A stretch of DNA of 64,000 nucleotides from Novosphingobium sp. PC22D (GCF_002556635.1 NZ_MWMO01000004.1:186001-250000), one strand, 5' to 3'; shown: positions 16,875-26,412, numbered from the stretch's first letter. Translations and numbers: made by a program. The notes: generated from the sequence alone by a model not told the origin.

Positions 16875-16903
16875 GGGGCTGCGTTTCAGCCCCTTCGTCT
16901 TTT
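16875..16903 (+). terminator. Rho-independent terminator after the small AT-rich gene
   Basis: GGGGCTG (16875-16881), a five-base loop, CAGCCCC (16887-16893), then TTCGTCTTTT. It overlaps the last codons of the convergent Smr gene on the other strand. Confidence 0.8.
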
Positions 16904-17494
16904 CAAAATCACGTAGAGCGCACCGCTGCCGCCATGGCGCCGGTGCGCGTTTCGTATGGCGGCGATGTCGCTCGCGACGCCGCTTGCCGCGAGCCAGTCG
17001 GCGATCTTGGCGCGGATCGCGCCGCGCTGTGTCCCCCGGTCCGCCGCGTCGACCGGACGCGGCTTGCCGGTTATCACCAGCACCACCCGCGCGTCGAGCG
17101 AGCGTGCCTGCGCCAGCCCGTGGAGCAGCCGCGAATAGGCCGCTTCGAGCGTGGCCCCATGCAGGTCGAGCGTGAAGTCCGGCGCGACGGCGCCGCGCGC
17201 GAGCTTGCGATCCCACGAGGAATCGAGGCCCGTCGGCCCGGTCGCAGACGGCGGGGGGGGTTGCGATCTTGCCTGACGCGCGAGCGCGGCGACGGTCCTG
17301 GCGTTCCGGGCAGGCACGGATGCGGACCTCGGCGGCGGCGTGACCGCCTTGGGTTGCTGGGCGGGTGTCTTGGGAGGGTCGGGCTGCGCCGCCCGGTCGG
17401 CGGATGGGACCGCGATCGGCGCGACAGTGCGCGCGACGCGGGCCCACGCCTCCGCTTCCTGCGGGCTCAGCTTGCGCCCCGGCCCCCTTACCAT
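16886..17494 (-). CDS. Smr/MutS2-domain protein
   Basis: 202 residues: a Pro/Ala-rich, low-complexity N-terminal half and a C-terminal Smr domain. The domain shows FTLDLHGATLEAAYSRL at its start, VVLVITGKP in the middle, and HRRHGGSGALYVILKRR at the end. Stand-alone Smr proteins are DNA or RNA endonucleases, and some bacterial forms cleave mRNA at stalled ribosomes. Which applies here is unknown. It follows mltA by four bases on the same strand and belongs to the Tim44-like / mltA / smr run, an arrangement I associate with alphaproteobacteria. Confidence 0.9.
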   Translation of the reverse strand: MVRGPGRKLSPQEAEAWARVARTVAPIAVPSADRAAQPDPPKTPAQQPKAVTPPPRSASVPARNARTVAALARQARSQPPPPSATGPTGLDSSWDRKLARGAVAPDFTLDLHGATLEAAYSRLLHGLAQARSLDARVVLVITGKPRPVDAADRGTQRGAIRAKIADWLAASGVASDIAAIRNAHRRHGGSGALYVILKRRRG

Positions 17495-17498
17495 GGCA

Positions 17499-18728
17499 TC
17501 ACCGGATGCCGAGCCGCGCCAGCGTTCCTTTCGGTACGAACACGAGCGCGCGCCCGCGTCCGCTCATGCCCCCGGCGATCCGCCGCGCTTCCTCGCCGTT
17601 GCCCCAGAAGGTGTCGAAGCGGTTGGGGCCCTTGATCGCGCCGCCGGTGTCCTGCGCGATCCACATGCCGTTCGCCTGGCTGCGATCGAGTTCGAGCCAC
17701 ACCGGCGCGCCGAGCGGCACGAACCTGGGATCGGCCGCGAGCGAGGATTCGCGCCGCACGGGAATGCCGAGCGCGCCGAGCGGCCCGTCGGTCGTGAGTT
17801 CACGGAAGAAGATCCAGCTCTGGTTCTCGCGCATCAGCGCGCGGCCCTCGACCGGATTGTCGCGGATGTACTGCATGATGCCCTGCATCGATCCCGGATA
17901 CTGGCCGGGTCCGTCGCCGATCAGCCCGCGCTCGCGCATGACCGCGCCGATCCCGGTGTAGCCGCGTCCGTTCTGCCCGGCATAGCCGATCCGCATCAGC
18001 GTTCCGTCGGGCGCGCGCAACATGCCCGAGCCCTGGACCTGGAGGAAGAAGAACTCGACCGGGTCCTCGACCCAGGCGATTTCGAGCCCGCGCCCGGCGA
18101 GCGCGCCGTCCTCGATCTCGGTGCGGTCGTAATAGGGCACGAATTGCCCGGTCTCGTCGTAGCGGCCGAGCGGCATCGTGCCATCCTCGTTCGGTTCCGC
18201 ATCGCCGGGTCGCGCGCGCACCAGATCGGGCGGCACCCCGTAGACGGGGACGTCGTAGCCGGGCAGGCGCGTGCGCGAACCGGCGATCTCCGGCTCGAAG
18301 TACCCGGTCGCGAAGGCTTGGCCGTCGCCGACGACGACGGTCTCGAAAAAGGTCTCGAAGAACCGCTTGGCCTGGCCGTAGGGCCAGGCGGCGAAGCCGT
18401 CACAAGCCTGCTGCCAGTCCCGGGGCCGCGTCAGCCCCGAGGGGTCCTCGCGGCTGACCAGCGCGGGACAGCTTTCATGGAACGAAAGCAGCGCGGTCGC
18501 GGCGTCGCCCTGGCGCAGTTCGAGCGAGGAGATCTCCGGCCCCGGCCTGACACCGGCGGCAATCGCGTTCTCGGGAACCGGGGTCGGCCCGGTGGTGGGC
18601 GGTGGGGAATAGGGCGGCGGCGCGGGCGGCTGGGTACCGCCGGGAATGATCCGCACGCAGGCGCCGAGCAGCAATACCAGCGAAAGCGCCGCCAGCCTGA
18701 GCCGGGCCGACGGCGATTGGCGCGACAA
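17499..18728 (-). CDS. mltA: membrane-bound lytic murein transglycosylase A
   Basis: Outer-membrane lipoprotein that cleaves peptidoglycan glycan strands. 409 residues. The signal peptide ends in the lipobox LLGAC (Cys at about residue 24), followed by a long Pro-rich linker. The MltA domain shows GYFEPEIAGSRTRLPGYDVP and VQGSGMLRAPDGTLMRIGYA. The C-terminal 3D domain has MWIAQDTGGAIKGPNRFDTF, which contains the catalytic Asp region. It starts three bases after the Tim44-like stop and ends four bases before the Smr gene, so these are probably one transcript. Confidence 0.96.
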   Translation of the reverse strand: MSRQSPSARLRLAALSLVLLLGACVRIIPGGTQPPAPPPYSPPPTTGPTPVPENAIAAGVRPGPEISSLELRQGDAATALLSFHESCPALVSREDPSGLTRPRDWQQACDGFAAWPYGQAKRFFETFFETVVVGDGQAFATGYFEPEIAGSRTRLPGYDVPVYGVPPDLVRARPGDAEPNEDGTMPLGRYDETGQFVPYYDRTEIEDGALAGRGLEIAWVEDPVEFFFLQVQGSGMLRAPDGTLMRIGYAGQNGRGYTGIGAVMRERGLIGDGPGQYPGSMQGIMQYIRDNPVEGRALMRENQSWIFFRELTTDGPLGALGIPVRRESSLAADPRFVPLGAPVWLELDRSQANGMWIAQDTGGAIKGPNRFDTFWGNGEEARRIAGGMSGRGRALVFVPKGTLARLGIR

Positions 18729-18731
18729 GGC

Positions 18732-19412
18732 TCAGCCCTCGTCGGTTTCCTCGAGCAGCCAGTCCGGATCGGGCGAGCGAACGTCGCGGCTGAAGGTCCA
18801 CACGTCGATCGCCTCGATCGCGTCGTCGAGCGAGCCCGCGATCACGTTGCCGTCGGCATCGCGCGTCACGGCGGCGATGTCGGAGCGGAACCGCACGGTC
18901 ACGCGCGCCATCGGCGCTTCGAACTCGGCGCCGGTGATCGTCGCTTCCTCAACGCGGATCAGGCGGTTGTCGAGCGTCTCGCCCGAAGCCTCGCGCGCGT
19001 CGATCGCGGCGGCAAAGCCGTTATAGACATCCTCGTCGCAAAGCTGGCGAAGCTCTTCGCGATCACCGCGCCAGAACGCCTCGAGGATCAGGCGGTAAGC
19101 GGTGCGCGATCCTTCGAGGAAGGCGAAGGCGTCGAAGCGGCGGTCAGCGCTGGCGATATCCTGCAGGCCGCGTTCGACCAAGGGCGTCGTGCGCGGCATT
19201 TCGCGCTGGCGCGGCTGGAGAGCGGACGCGCTCGAGGGCGATTCGTCGGCCGTGCGCGGGCCGCGCTGCCCGGCGGGCCGGCCGCCGGAAGGCCCGTCGA
19301 ACCGCCCCTGGATCGGCTCTTCCTCGTGCTCGGCGCGGCGCCCGAGCACCGAATACAGCCGAAGACCAAGGAAGGCGGCGATCATCGCCAGGATTACGAT
19401 TTCGACAGTCAC
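18732..19412 (-). CDS. Tim44-like domain lipid/membrane-associated protein
   Basis: 226 residues from a GTG at 19412, chosen because it opens the membrane helix VTVEIVILAMIAAFLGLRLY. A charged, Gln/Pro-rich linker follows. The C-terminal Tim44/MRP-L45 fold has AYRLILEAFWRGDREELRQL, DEDVYNGFAAAIDAR and VDVWTFSRDVRSPDPDWLLE. Bacterial Tim44-like proteins are inner-membrane anchored and face the cytoplasm; Caulobacter homologues are linked to membrane and cell-envelope integrity. It is the first gene of the mltA-smr run and divergent from secB. Confidence 0.88.
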   Translation of the reverse strand: MTVEIVILAMIAAFLGLRLYSVLGRRAEHEEEPIQGRFDGPSGGRPAGQRGPRTADESPSSASALQPRQREMPRTTPLVERGLQDIASADRRFDAFAFLEGSRTAYRLILEAFWRGDREELRQLCDEDVYNGFAAAIDAREASGETLDNRLIRVEEATITGAEFEAPMARVTVRFRSDIAAVTRDADGNVIAGSLDDAIEAIDVWTFSRDVRSPDPDWLLEETDEG

Positions 19413-19720
19413 GCTATTATGTCCATTCCTCTTTGCGGCGATCGGCGCTCGCGCTCGATCGGCACGGCAACATAACCCGAGATAGGTAAGGTTGACAAAT
19501 GAACAACGCGTGAGCGGCGATATCGTGGCGTTTTTTCGTCGAGGCATCGCGCGCGCGAGGCGTCTCGTCCCCACCCGGCGGCGGCTCGTCGCCCGTAACG
19601 GGCGGCCGGAAGCGCGCGCCTGCGCCGTCAAGCGCCATTGCCGCTCGCATCGCCGGATGCTAGGCGCGCGCCTTTGGAACCCGCGACACGCGACAACGAG
19701 CAGAGCGAAAGCGATCGACC
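19413..19720. other. divergent promoter region between the Tim44-like gene and secB
   Basis: 308 bases with no convincing gene. The stretch at 19470-19530 is relatively AT-rich with candidate promoter sequence. A short GCCCG-TAA-CGGGC inverted repeat lies near 19592-19604. It must hold promoters for both directions. Confidence 0.55.
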
Positions 19721-20233
19721 ATGGCCGATGAAGGCAACATCATTTCCGATCTCAATCTGGGCGCCAACGGCAACGGGGCCGACGAGGGCCCGGCCGCCGG
19801 CATCATCAACCAGTACATAAAGGATCTCTCGGTCGAGAATCCCTCGGCGCCCAACAGCCATTCCTGGCAGGACGCGCCGCAGATCGACATCCAGTTCAAC
19901 ATCGGCGCGCGCGCGATCGAGGGCGAGGTCCACGAGGTCGAGCTCAAGATCACCGCCAAGGCGACGTCCGAACAGGGCACGGCCTACGTCATCGACCTCG
20001 CCTATTGCGCGCTGGTGGGCATGCGCAATCTCGAGGACGGACAGGCACACGCGTTCCTCTATGCCGAGGCGCCGCGCATCCTGTTCCCCTTCGCGCGCCG
20101 GATCGTCGCCGACGCCGTGCGCGACGCGGGCTTCGCCCCGCTCATGCTCGAGCCGATCGACTTCAACGGGCTCTACGTCCAGCAGCTGGCCGCCCAGCAG
20201 CAGGGCGAGGGCTCGCCGGTTGGCAACGCCTGA
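19721..20233 (+). CDS. secB: protein-export chaperone SecB
   Basis: Cytoplasmic tetrameric chaperone that keeps preproteins unfolded and hands them to SecA. 170 residues, typical for alphaproteobacteria. Visible are the peptide-binding face INQYIKDLSVENPSAPNS, DIQFNIGARAI, HEVELKITAKA, then LFPFARRIVADAVRDAGFAP and LEPIDFNGLYVQQ at the end. ATG 19721 starts the usual MADEGN-type N-terminus. Adjacent to genes for envelope proteins. Confidence 0.98.
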   Translation: MADEGNIISDLNLGANGNGADEGPAAGIINQYIKDLSVENPSAPNSHSWQDAPQIDIQFNIGARAIEGEVHEVELKITAKATSEQGTAYVIDLAYCALVGMRNLEDGQAHAFLYAEAPRILFPFARRIVADAVRDAGFAPLMLEPIDFNGLYVQQLAAQQQGEGSPVGNA

Positions 20234-20273
20234 GCGGCACCGGGCCGACGCGGTTCGCGGCTGAAGCCGGACC

Positions 20274-21869
20274 ATGAGCCTCGTCCGCAACGTCGGCACG
20301 ATCGGCGGCCTTACCGCGCTGAGCCGCGTGTTCGGCTTCGTGCGCGACATGCTGCTCGCCCGCGTGCTCGGCGCGGGGCTGGCGGCGGACGCGTTCCAGC
20401 TCGCCTTCGTCCTGCCCAACACCTTCCGGCGCCTGTTCGCCGAGGGCGCCTTCTCGGTCGCCTTCGTGCCGATGTACACGCGCGCGCTCGCCTCGGAGGG
20501 CGGCGAGGACGCGGCCGAGGCCTTCGCTAATCATGTGCTGGCGGTGTTCGTGTGGGTGCTGCTCGGCTTCTCGGCGCTGGCGATGCTGATCATGCCCGGT
20601 ATCGTCTGGCTGCTCGCGAGCGAGTACCGCGAAGTGCCCGGCAAGTTCGAGCTGGCGGTCATGCTGAGCCGCATCACCTTCCCCTATCTCGGGCTCGTCA
20701 GCCTCGTCGCGATGCTCTCGGGCGTGCTCAACGCGCATAGCAAGTTCGCGCCTGGCGCTTTCGTGCCGGTGCTGCTCAACATCGTGCTGATCACCGGCAT
20801 CGTCACCGGCTACTATCTGCGCGAGGCGGGCGGGACCGACGTGACGGTCGCCTATGTCCAGGCGATCGCGGTGGCCGCAGCGGGCGTGGCGCAACTCGTC
20901 TACATGGCCTGGGCGACGCGCCGCGCGGGCGTGCGCCTCAAGCTCACCGCGCCGAAACTCACGCCCGACGTCAAGCGGCTGGGCATGCTGATCCTGCCCG
21001 CGACGCTGGGGGCCGGCGTCTATCAGATCAGCCAGTTCGTCGACACGTTCTTCGCCACCTCGCTCGAACAGGGTTCGCTGACGCTGCTCAAGTATGCCGA
21101 CCGGCTGAACCAGATGCCGCTCGGCATCGTCGGCATCGCGCTGGGCACCGCGATCCTGCCGATGCTGGCGCGGCACATCCAGTCGGGCGACGCGCGCGAG
21201 GCGCAGCGGCTCCAGACCAACGCGGTCGAGATGGCGACGCTGCTGACGCTGCCCGCCGCGGTGGCGCTGGCGATCTGCGCGCCCGCGTTCGTCACTGCGT
21301 TCTTCGTCGGCGGCAAGATGACCGAGGCCAACGGCGCGGTGATGGCCAGCATCGTGATCGCGCTGGTCGCGGGACTGCCGTCCTACGTGCTCGTGAAGGT
21401 CTTCCAGCCCGGCTTCTTCAGCCGCGAGGACACGCGCACCCCGGTATGGATCGCGGCGGCCGTGCTGGTGATCAACATCGGGGTGAACTTCGTGGTCGTG
21501 CCGCGCTACGGCATCGTCGGGCTGGCAGGCGCGACCGCCTTCACCTCGACGATCAACGTCCTGACGCTTTACGCCATCCTCCAGAAGCGCGGCTGGTTCC
21601 GCTTCACCGCCAAGCTTGGTTCGCGGATCGCGCGGCAACTGGTCGCCACCGCGGCGATGGGCGCGGCGCTGTGGGCGCTCATGCCGACGATGGCGAGCCG
21701 CTATGGCGGCAACGTGTTCGAGCGCGTCTGGTCGCTGGGCGTGCTATGCGGCGTCGGGCTCGTCGTGTTCTTCGCGGTCGCCTATCTCGTCGGCGCCCTC
21801 GACAAGGACCTTATCGCGCAGCTACGGCGGCGCCGTCCGGCCAAGCAGCCGGTCGATCTTTCGGAATAA
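20274..21869 (+). CDS. murJ: lipid II flippase MurJ
   Basis: Inner-membrane MOP-superfamily flippase moving lipid II to the periplasmic face for peptidoglycan synthesis. 531 residues with about 14 hydrophobic segments. Conserved N-terminal block MSLVRNVGTIGGLTALSRVF and GFVRDMLLARVLGAG, then FRRLFAEGAFSVAFVPMYTR, which holds conserved arginines of the cavity. Starts 41 bases after secB, so co-transcription is possible; trpS follows 22 bases after its stop. Confidence 0.97.
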   Translation: MSLVRNVGTIGGLTALSRVFGFVRDMLLARVLGAGLAADAFQLAFVLPNTFRRLFAEGAFSVAFVPMYTRALASEGGEDAAEAFANHVLAVFVWVLLGFSALAMLIMPGIVWLLASEYREVPGKFELAVMLSRITFPYLGLVSLVAMLSGVLNAHSKFAPGAFVPVLLNIVLITGIVTGYYLREAGGTDVTVAYVQAIAVAAAGVAQLVYMAWATRRAGVRLKLTAPKLTPDVKRLGMLILPATLGAGVYQISQFVDTFFATSLEQGSLTLLKYADRLNQMPLGIVGIALGTAILPMLARHIQSGDAREAQRLQTNAVEMATLLTLPAAVALAICAPAFVTAFFVGGKMTEANGAVMASIVIALVAGLPSYVLVKVFQPGFFSREDTRTPVWIAAAVLVINIGVNFVVVPRYGIVGLAGATAFTSTINVLTLYAILQKRGWFRFTAKLGSRIARQLVATAAMGAALWALMPTMASRYGGNVFERVWSLGVLCGVGLVVFFAVAYLVGALDKDLIAQLRRRRPAKQPVDLSE

Positions 21870-21891
21870 CGGGAACCTCAGGAAAGGCATC

Positions 21892-22911
21892 ATGCGCATC
21901 GTCTCCGGCATCCAGCCCACGGGCAACCTGCACCTCGGCAACTACCTGGGAGCGATCCGGAACTGGGTGCGCATGCAGGACGAGGTCGAGAGCGAAGGCG
22001 GCGATTGCCTGTTCTTCCTCGCCGATCTTCACGCCATCTCGATGCCGCACGATCCCGCGACGCTACGTGCGAACACCTACGAGATGGTCGCCGCGCTGGT
22101 CGCCTGCGGCATCGATCCCGATCGCTCGACGCTGTTCAACCAGACCCAGGTGCCCGCGCATGCCGAGCTGCAGTGGCTCTTGAACGGGACCGCGCGGATG
22201 GGCTGGCTGAACCGCATGACCCAGTTCAAGGACAAGTCGGGCAAGAACCGCGAGGGCGCTTCGGTCGCGCTGTTCACCTACCCCGTGCTGCAGGCCGCCG
22301 ACGTGCTCGTCTACCAGGCGACCCATGTCCCGGTGGGCGAGGACCAGAAGCAGCACCTCGAACTGGCGCGCGACATCGCGCAGAAGTTCAACAACGACTT
22401 CGGCAGCGAAGCCGACCCGGTCTTCACCCTGCCCGATCCATTCATCCCGCCCGAAGCGGCGCGGATCATGAGCCTGCGCGACGGTTCGGCGAAGATGAGC
22501 AAGTCCGATCCCTCGGACATGAGCCGGATCAACATGACCGACGACGCCGACACGATCATGAAGAAGGTCAAGAAGGCCAAGACCGATCCCGAACCGATGC
22601 CGGGCGAGAAGGCCGGGCTCGAAGGGCGCCCCGAGGCGCTCAACCTCGTCGGTATCTATGCGGCGGTCGCGGGCACGAGCGTCGAGGCGGTGCTGGCCGA
22701 ATTCGGCGGCGAGGGCTTCGGCAAGTTCAAGCCCGCGCTCGGCGAGCTGCTGGTCGAGACGCTGGCGCCGATCAACGCGCGCTTCGTGGAACTCAGGCAA
22801 GACCGCGCCGCGCTCGGCGCGATCCTCGCCAAGGGCGCGGAGAAGGCCCGCACCCTCGCCGCACCGACGCTCGCACGGACCTACGAGGCGCTGGGCCTGG
22901 TTCGCGGCTGA
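21892..22911 (+). CDS. trpS: tryptophanyl-tRNA synthetase
   Basis: Class I aminoacyl-tRNA synthetase charging tRNA-Trp; 339 residues, typical. Start ATG 21892 gives MRIVSGIQPTGNLHLGNYLG, the HIGH-like signature, and sits behind AGGAAAGG. The second signature appears in SAKMSKSDPSD. Downstream of murJ by 22 bases. Confidence 0.98.
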   Translation: MRIVSGIQPTGNLHLGNYLGAIRNWVRMQDEVESEGGDCLFFLADLHAISMPHDPATLRANTYEMVAALVACGIDPDRSTLFNQTQVPAHAELQWLLNGTARMGWLNRMTQFKDKSGKNREGASVALFTYPVLQAADVLVYQATHVPVGEDQKQHLELARDIAQKFNNDFGSEADPVFTLPDPFIPPEAARIMSLRDGSAKMSKSDPSDMSRINMTDDADTIMKKVKKAKTDPEPMPGEKAGLEGRPEALNLVGIYAAVAGTSVEAVLAEFGGEGFGKFKPALGELLVETLAPINARFVELRQDRAALGAILAKGAEKARTLAAPTLARTYEALGLVRG

Positions 22912-23023
22912 GCGGCTTACGCCCGCCTGGCGCGGTCGGCTTTTCTGGTTAGGGCGGAGTCTTTGTGCCGGTGCGGTTTCGACATCGGTCCGAACCCTTG
23001 GCGGCACCGGCCCGCGCCCACGC

Positions 23024-24121
23024 CTATTCCTCGGTGCGGACCAGCACCGTCTCGCCAAGCAGCGCGAAGAGCAGGAACGGCGACCAGGCCGCGATGAACG
23101 GTGGATAGCCGCCGAAATTACCCATCGCCAGCGCGGCATTGTCGATCACGAAATAGGCGAAGCCGAGCGCCATGCCGATCACCGCGCGCACGAGGAGCTG
23201 GCCCGAGCGCGCCAGGCCGAAGGCGGCGACCGCGCCGAGCAGCGGCATCAGCGTCGCCGAGAGCGGACCGGAGATCTTGTGCCACCACGCCGCCTCGAGC
23301 TGCGTGGTGCGCCGCCCCGCCACCTTCATCGCGTCGATCGAGCGCGACAGGGTGAAGATGTCCTGCGAATCGGCATCGACCGAGGTGATCGTGATCCGCG
23401 CCGGCGTGATCCCCGCCGCGACCGTCGCCGAGGCGAGGCTGGTGGTCTCGGTCCCCGCCACCCGGAACCGCTTGGGCTGCGTCAGCCTCCAGCCGGCCTG
23501 CGTATAGGCGGCCCGCGGCGCGCGCATCTCCTCGACGATCATCCCGTTGGCGTCGCGCCGATAGTAGGTGACGTTGCCCAGCACCATGTCGTTGCCCGTG
23601 CCCGAAACGGTCGCGGCCATGAGGATGTCGTTGCCCTCGGCGAGATAGACGTTGCTGCGAACCCCCGGATCTTCCGGAATCGGGCCGTAGTCGGCCGCTT
23701 GCCAGGCATCGAGCGCCGCGGTCGCATGGGTGACGACGCGTTCGTTGAAGGCGAAGCTCAGCAGCGAGATCGCGAAGGCGGCAAGAACCAGCGGCGCCAG
23801 CACCTGGTGCGCCGACAGTCCCGCCGACTTCATTGCGATCACTTCGCTGTTCTGGTTGAGCGTGGCGAGCGTGATGATCGTCGCGAGCAGCACCGAATAG
23901 GGCAGGAACCGCGCGACGAGCTGCGGCACGCGCAAGCTGACGTAGTACAGCAGTTCGGCCTGGCCATTGCCCGGCGCGGCGAGGATATCGCCGCTCTCGC
24001 CGAGCAGGTCGAGCATCTGCAGCACCAGCACCAGCATCACCAGCACCGCGAGGATGCGCGTCACGAACAGGCGCGCGAGGTAGAACGTCAGCGTGCGCGA
24101 AGGAAAGAATTCGAGATGCAT
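23024..24121 (-). CDS. lptG: LPS export permease LptG
   Basis: One of two YjgP/YjgQ-family permeases of the LptB2FG ABC transporter that extracts lipopolysaccharide from the inner membrane. 365 residues. N-terminal LTFYLARLFVTRILAVLVML membrane helix, a second pair near residues 55-115, a periplasmic beta-jellyroll, and two C-terminal helices (LMPLLGAVAAFGLA; WSPFLLFALLGE). Begins one base after the lptF stop, so it is tightly coupled. The ATPase gene lptB is not in the window. Confidence 0.94.
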   Translation of the reverse strand: MHLEFFPSRTLTFYLARLFVTRILAVLVMLVLVLQMLDLLGESGDILAAPGNGQAELLYYVSLRVPQLVARFLPYSVLLATIITLATLNQNSEVIAMKSAGLSAHQVLAPLVLAAFAISLLSFAFNERVVTHATAALDAWQAADYGPIPEDPGVRSNVYLAEGNDILMAATVSGTGNDMVLGNVTYYRRDANGMIVEEMRAPRAAYTQAGWRLTQPKRFRVAGTETTSLASATVAAGITPARITITSVDADSQDIFTLSRSIDAMKVAGRRTTQLEAAWWHKISGPLSATLMPLLGAVAAFGLARSGQLLVRAVIGMALGFAYFVIDNAALAMGNFGGYPPFIAAWSPFLLFALLGETVLVRTEE

Positions 24122-24122
24122 G

Positions 24123-25349
24123 TCAGGAATGCTCGGCCGGGACCGGGATGAAATTCGCGGTCGCGCGGCGGCGGCGCAGCAGCGACTTGATCTTCTTGCC
24201 CACGGTCTCGGCCGCCTTCTCGAGCCAGCCGATCGCCTGTCCGCCGGGGACGTAGGCGACGCGGTAGTACATCCACACGATGATCACCGCGAAGACCGCG
24301 AACGGCCCCCACAGCGACAGGATCGGGTCGATGCGCCCTAGCGTGGCGACGTCGGCCGCGTACTGGTTGATCTTGTGATAGGCCACGACCATCACGATCG
24401 AGACGAACAGCCCGAGCGAGGACGTCGATCGCTTGGGCGGAATGGCGAGCGCCACCGCGAGCAGCGGCAGGAGCAGCATCATCACCACCTCGACGATCCG
24501 GTAATTGAAATTGGCCTGGCTCGACACGCGCTCGGCCATCGGGCGTTCGTCGCTCCAGCCGATACGCAGCAGTTCGGGCAGAAGATGCTCGCGATCCTTG
24601 TCGCCCCGCTGGCGGAACTTCTCGATGGCGGGCAGGTCGATCGGCAGGTCGTGGCGGGTGAAGGTGAGCACGCGGCTGCCGCCTTCGGGCACGTCCTGGA
24701 TGATCTGGCCCTCGCGCAGTCGCAGGACGATCGTGTTGGGCTGCTCGCGCAAGGCCAGGAACGTGCCCTCGCGCGCCGAGATCGACAGCACGCCTTCCTT
24801 GCTGGCGACGCGCGCGAAGATGCCCATCAGCCGACGGCCGTCATCCTCGCTGCGCTCGATCCGCAGCGCGATCCGGTCTTCGAGCGTGGTGAACTCGCCC
24901 ACCTTGATCGAAGCCCCGAGCGCGCCCGACTTGAGCTTGTAGTTGAGCTCTTCGTAGTAATAGCGCGAGAGCGGCTGGAGATAGCCCACGATCGCGAAGT
25001 TGAGCGCGACCAGCACCAGCGTGATCATGTAGGGCACGCGCAGCAGCCGCGTGTAGCTCAGCCCCACCGCGCGCATCACGTCGAGCTCGCTCGAGGTGGC
25101 GAGCTTGCGGAACGCGAGCAGGATGCCGAGCATCAGCCCGAGCGGAATCGCGAGGCTGGCATATTCGGGCAGCAGGTTCGCCAGCATCTTGAAGACGACG
25201 CCGATCGGCCCGCCCTCGGTCGCGACGAAGTCGAACAGCCTGAGCATCTTGTCGAGGACGAGCAGCGAGGCGGCGAGCAGGAAGATGCCGAGCATCGGCA
25301 TGAGCACGAGCCGGAAGATGTAACGGTCGATGGCGCTGATGAACTTCAC
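24123..25349 (-). CDS. lptF: LPS export permease LptF
   Basis: Partner of LptG, 408 residues. N-terminal IDRYIFRLVLMPMLGIFLLA helix, then SLAIPLGLMLGILLAFRKLA and SSELDVMRAVGLSYTRLL, a conserved coupling-helix region contacting LptB. A central periplasmic domain follows, and two or three C-terminal helices. The lptF-lptG order and one-base spacing are the standard arrangement. The C-terminus is about 40 residues longer than in E. coli, ending in a basic tail (LLRRRRATANF). Confidence 0.94.
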   Translation of the reverse strand: MKFISAIDRYIFRLVLMPMLGIFLLAASLLVLDKMLRLFDFVATEGGPIGVVFKMLANLLPEYASLAIPLGLMLGILLAFRKLATSSELDVMRAVGLSYTRLLRVPYMITLVLVALNFAIVGYLQPLSRYYYEELNYKLKSGALGASIKVGEFTTLEDRIALRIERSEDDGRRLMGIFARVASKEGVLSISAREGTFLALREQPNTIVLRLREGQIIQDVPEGGSRVLTFTRHDLPIDLPAIEKFRQRGDKDREHLLPELLRIGWSDERPMAERVSSQANFNYRIVEVVMMLLLPLLAVALAIPPKRSTSSLGLFVSIVMVVAYHKINQYAADVATLGRIDPILSLWGPFAVFAVIIVWMYYRVAYVPGGQAIGWLEKAAETVGKKIKSLLRRRRATANFIPVPAEHS

Positions 25350-25425
25350 GTGCTCGCTGGGCTACCTGGGGCTGGGCGACTTCGCGGACTGCCTTAACCG
25401 CAAGCCCGTGGCGGCGAAAGGGGTA

Positions 25426-25821
25426 TCAGGCCGCGAGCAGCGGCCAGACGACGAGCGCGAGCCCGACGATGCTGATGAGGAACACCAGCGTGCGCAGACC
25501 CTTTATTCCGGCGAGATAGATCGGCACGTAGACGACGCGCATCGCCAGCCACAGGCACGCGCCGATCGCGGTGACGTCGCTGGTCCGCCCCGCGATCGCC
25601 ACTCCGGCGAGCGCGGCGACGGCGATGGGAAAGGTTTCGGCGAGGTTGGCCTGTGCCCGCGCGGCGCGCGCGGCGACCGGATTGAGCGGGGGCATCTCCT
25701 CGTCGCGGGGGCCGAGGTTCCAGTCGGTGCCGTACTGCTTCGTCTTGAGGTGCGCGGCGAGGAAAATCTGCACCAGCAGGAGCACGCCGCCCCAGCCCAG
25801 GATCACAAGTTCTATCGGCAT
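25426..25821 (-). CDS. MAPEG family membrane protein
   Basis: 131 residues with four membrane helices in the MAPEG pattern: an N-terminal helix LVILGWGGVLLLVQIFLAA, then ARAQANLAETFPIAVAALA with the conserved N-x-x-E, then WLAMRVVYVPIYLAG and a last helix. Members include glutathione-linked and eicosanoid enzymes in animals; bacterial roles are mostly unknown. Between lptF and clpS on the same strand. Confidence 0.88.
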   Translation of the reverse strand: MPIELVILGWGGVLLLVQIFLAAHLKTKQYGTDWNLGPRDEEMPPLNPVAARAARAQANLAETFPIAVAALAGVAIAGRTSDVTAIGACLWLAMRVVYVPIYLAGIKGLRTLVFLISIVGLALVVWPLLAA

Positions 25822-25917
25822 CGGCAGGCCCCCCGCATCCGTCGCGAGACGAAACGCGCGGGCGCGCGAGTGGTTTCACGCCCGCCGGAACAGGGCCCAG
25901 GGATCAAGACCGGGCGG

Positions 25918-26304
25918 TCAGGCCTTTTCGAGCGTGCACTGCAAGGGGTGCTGGTTCTGGCGCGCGAAGTCCATCACCTGGTTCACCTTGGTTTCGGCAA
26001 TCTCGTAAGGGAATATCCCGCAGACGCCGACGCCCTTCTGATGGACGTGGAGCATGACGCGCGTCGCCTGCTCGAGGTCCATGTGGAAGAAGCGCTTCAG
26101 CACGATCACCACGAATTCCATCGGGGTGTAATCGTCGTTGAGCATCAGCACCTTGAACTGGCTGGGCTTCTTGGGCTTGGTCCGGGTCTTGGTGGCAATG
26201 CCGACCTGATCGTCCGAACCGCCGTCCTTGTCCGAATCGTTGCCGTTTCCAGCGCCCATCGGGAACGGAAAACGGGAATCGATCGGTGCAGTGCGTGAGG
26301 TCAT
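25918..26304 (-). CDS. clpS: ATP-dependent Clp protease adaptor ClpS
   Basis: N-recognin adaptor that hands N-degron substrates to ClpAP. 128 residues from ATG 26304. A disordered, charged N-terminal tail precedes the folded domain: [20 protein letters not shown] with the substrate-pocket [42 protein letters not shown]. No clpA follows downstream here, unlike in many alphaproteobacteria; the MAPEG gene lies there instead. Confidence 0.97.
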   Translation of the reverse strand: MTSRTAPIDSRFPFPMGAGNGNDSDKDGGSDDQVGIATKTRTKPKKPSQFKVLMLNDDYTPMEFVVIVLKRFFHMDLEQATRVMLHVHQKGVGVCGIFPYEIAETKVNQVMDFARQNQHPLQCTLEKA

Positions 26305-26377
26305 GGCCGGGCAGGATATCGTATGCCGACGCGAATCGACAAGATGCCCGAGACAAAGAATGTGCTCCGGCGGATAC

Positions 26378-26412
26378 GAAAAGGGGCCGGATGCGGTTCG
26401 CACCCGGCCCCT
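26378..26412 (-). terminator. Rho-independent terminator of the phasin gene
   Basis: GGGGCCGG and CCGGCCCC (26383-26390 and 26404-26411) with TGCG/CGCA pairing inside; on the minus strand it is followed by TTTT. It lies just beyond the phasin stop codon at 26431. Confidence 0.85.
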
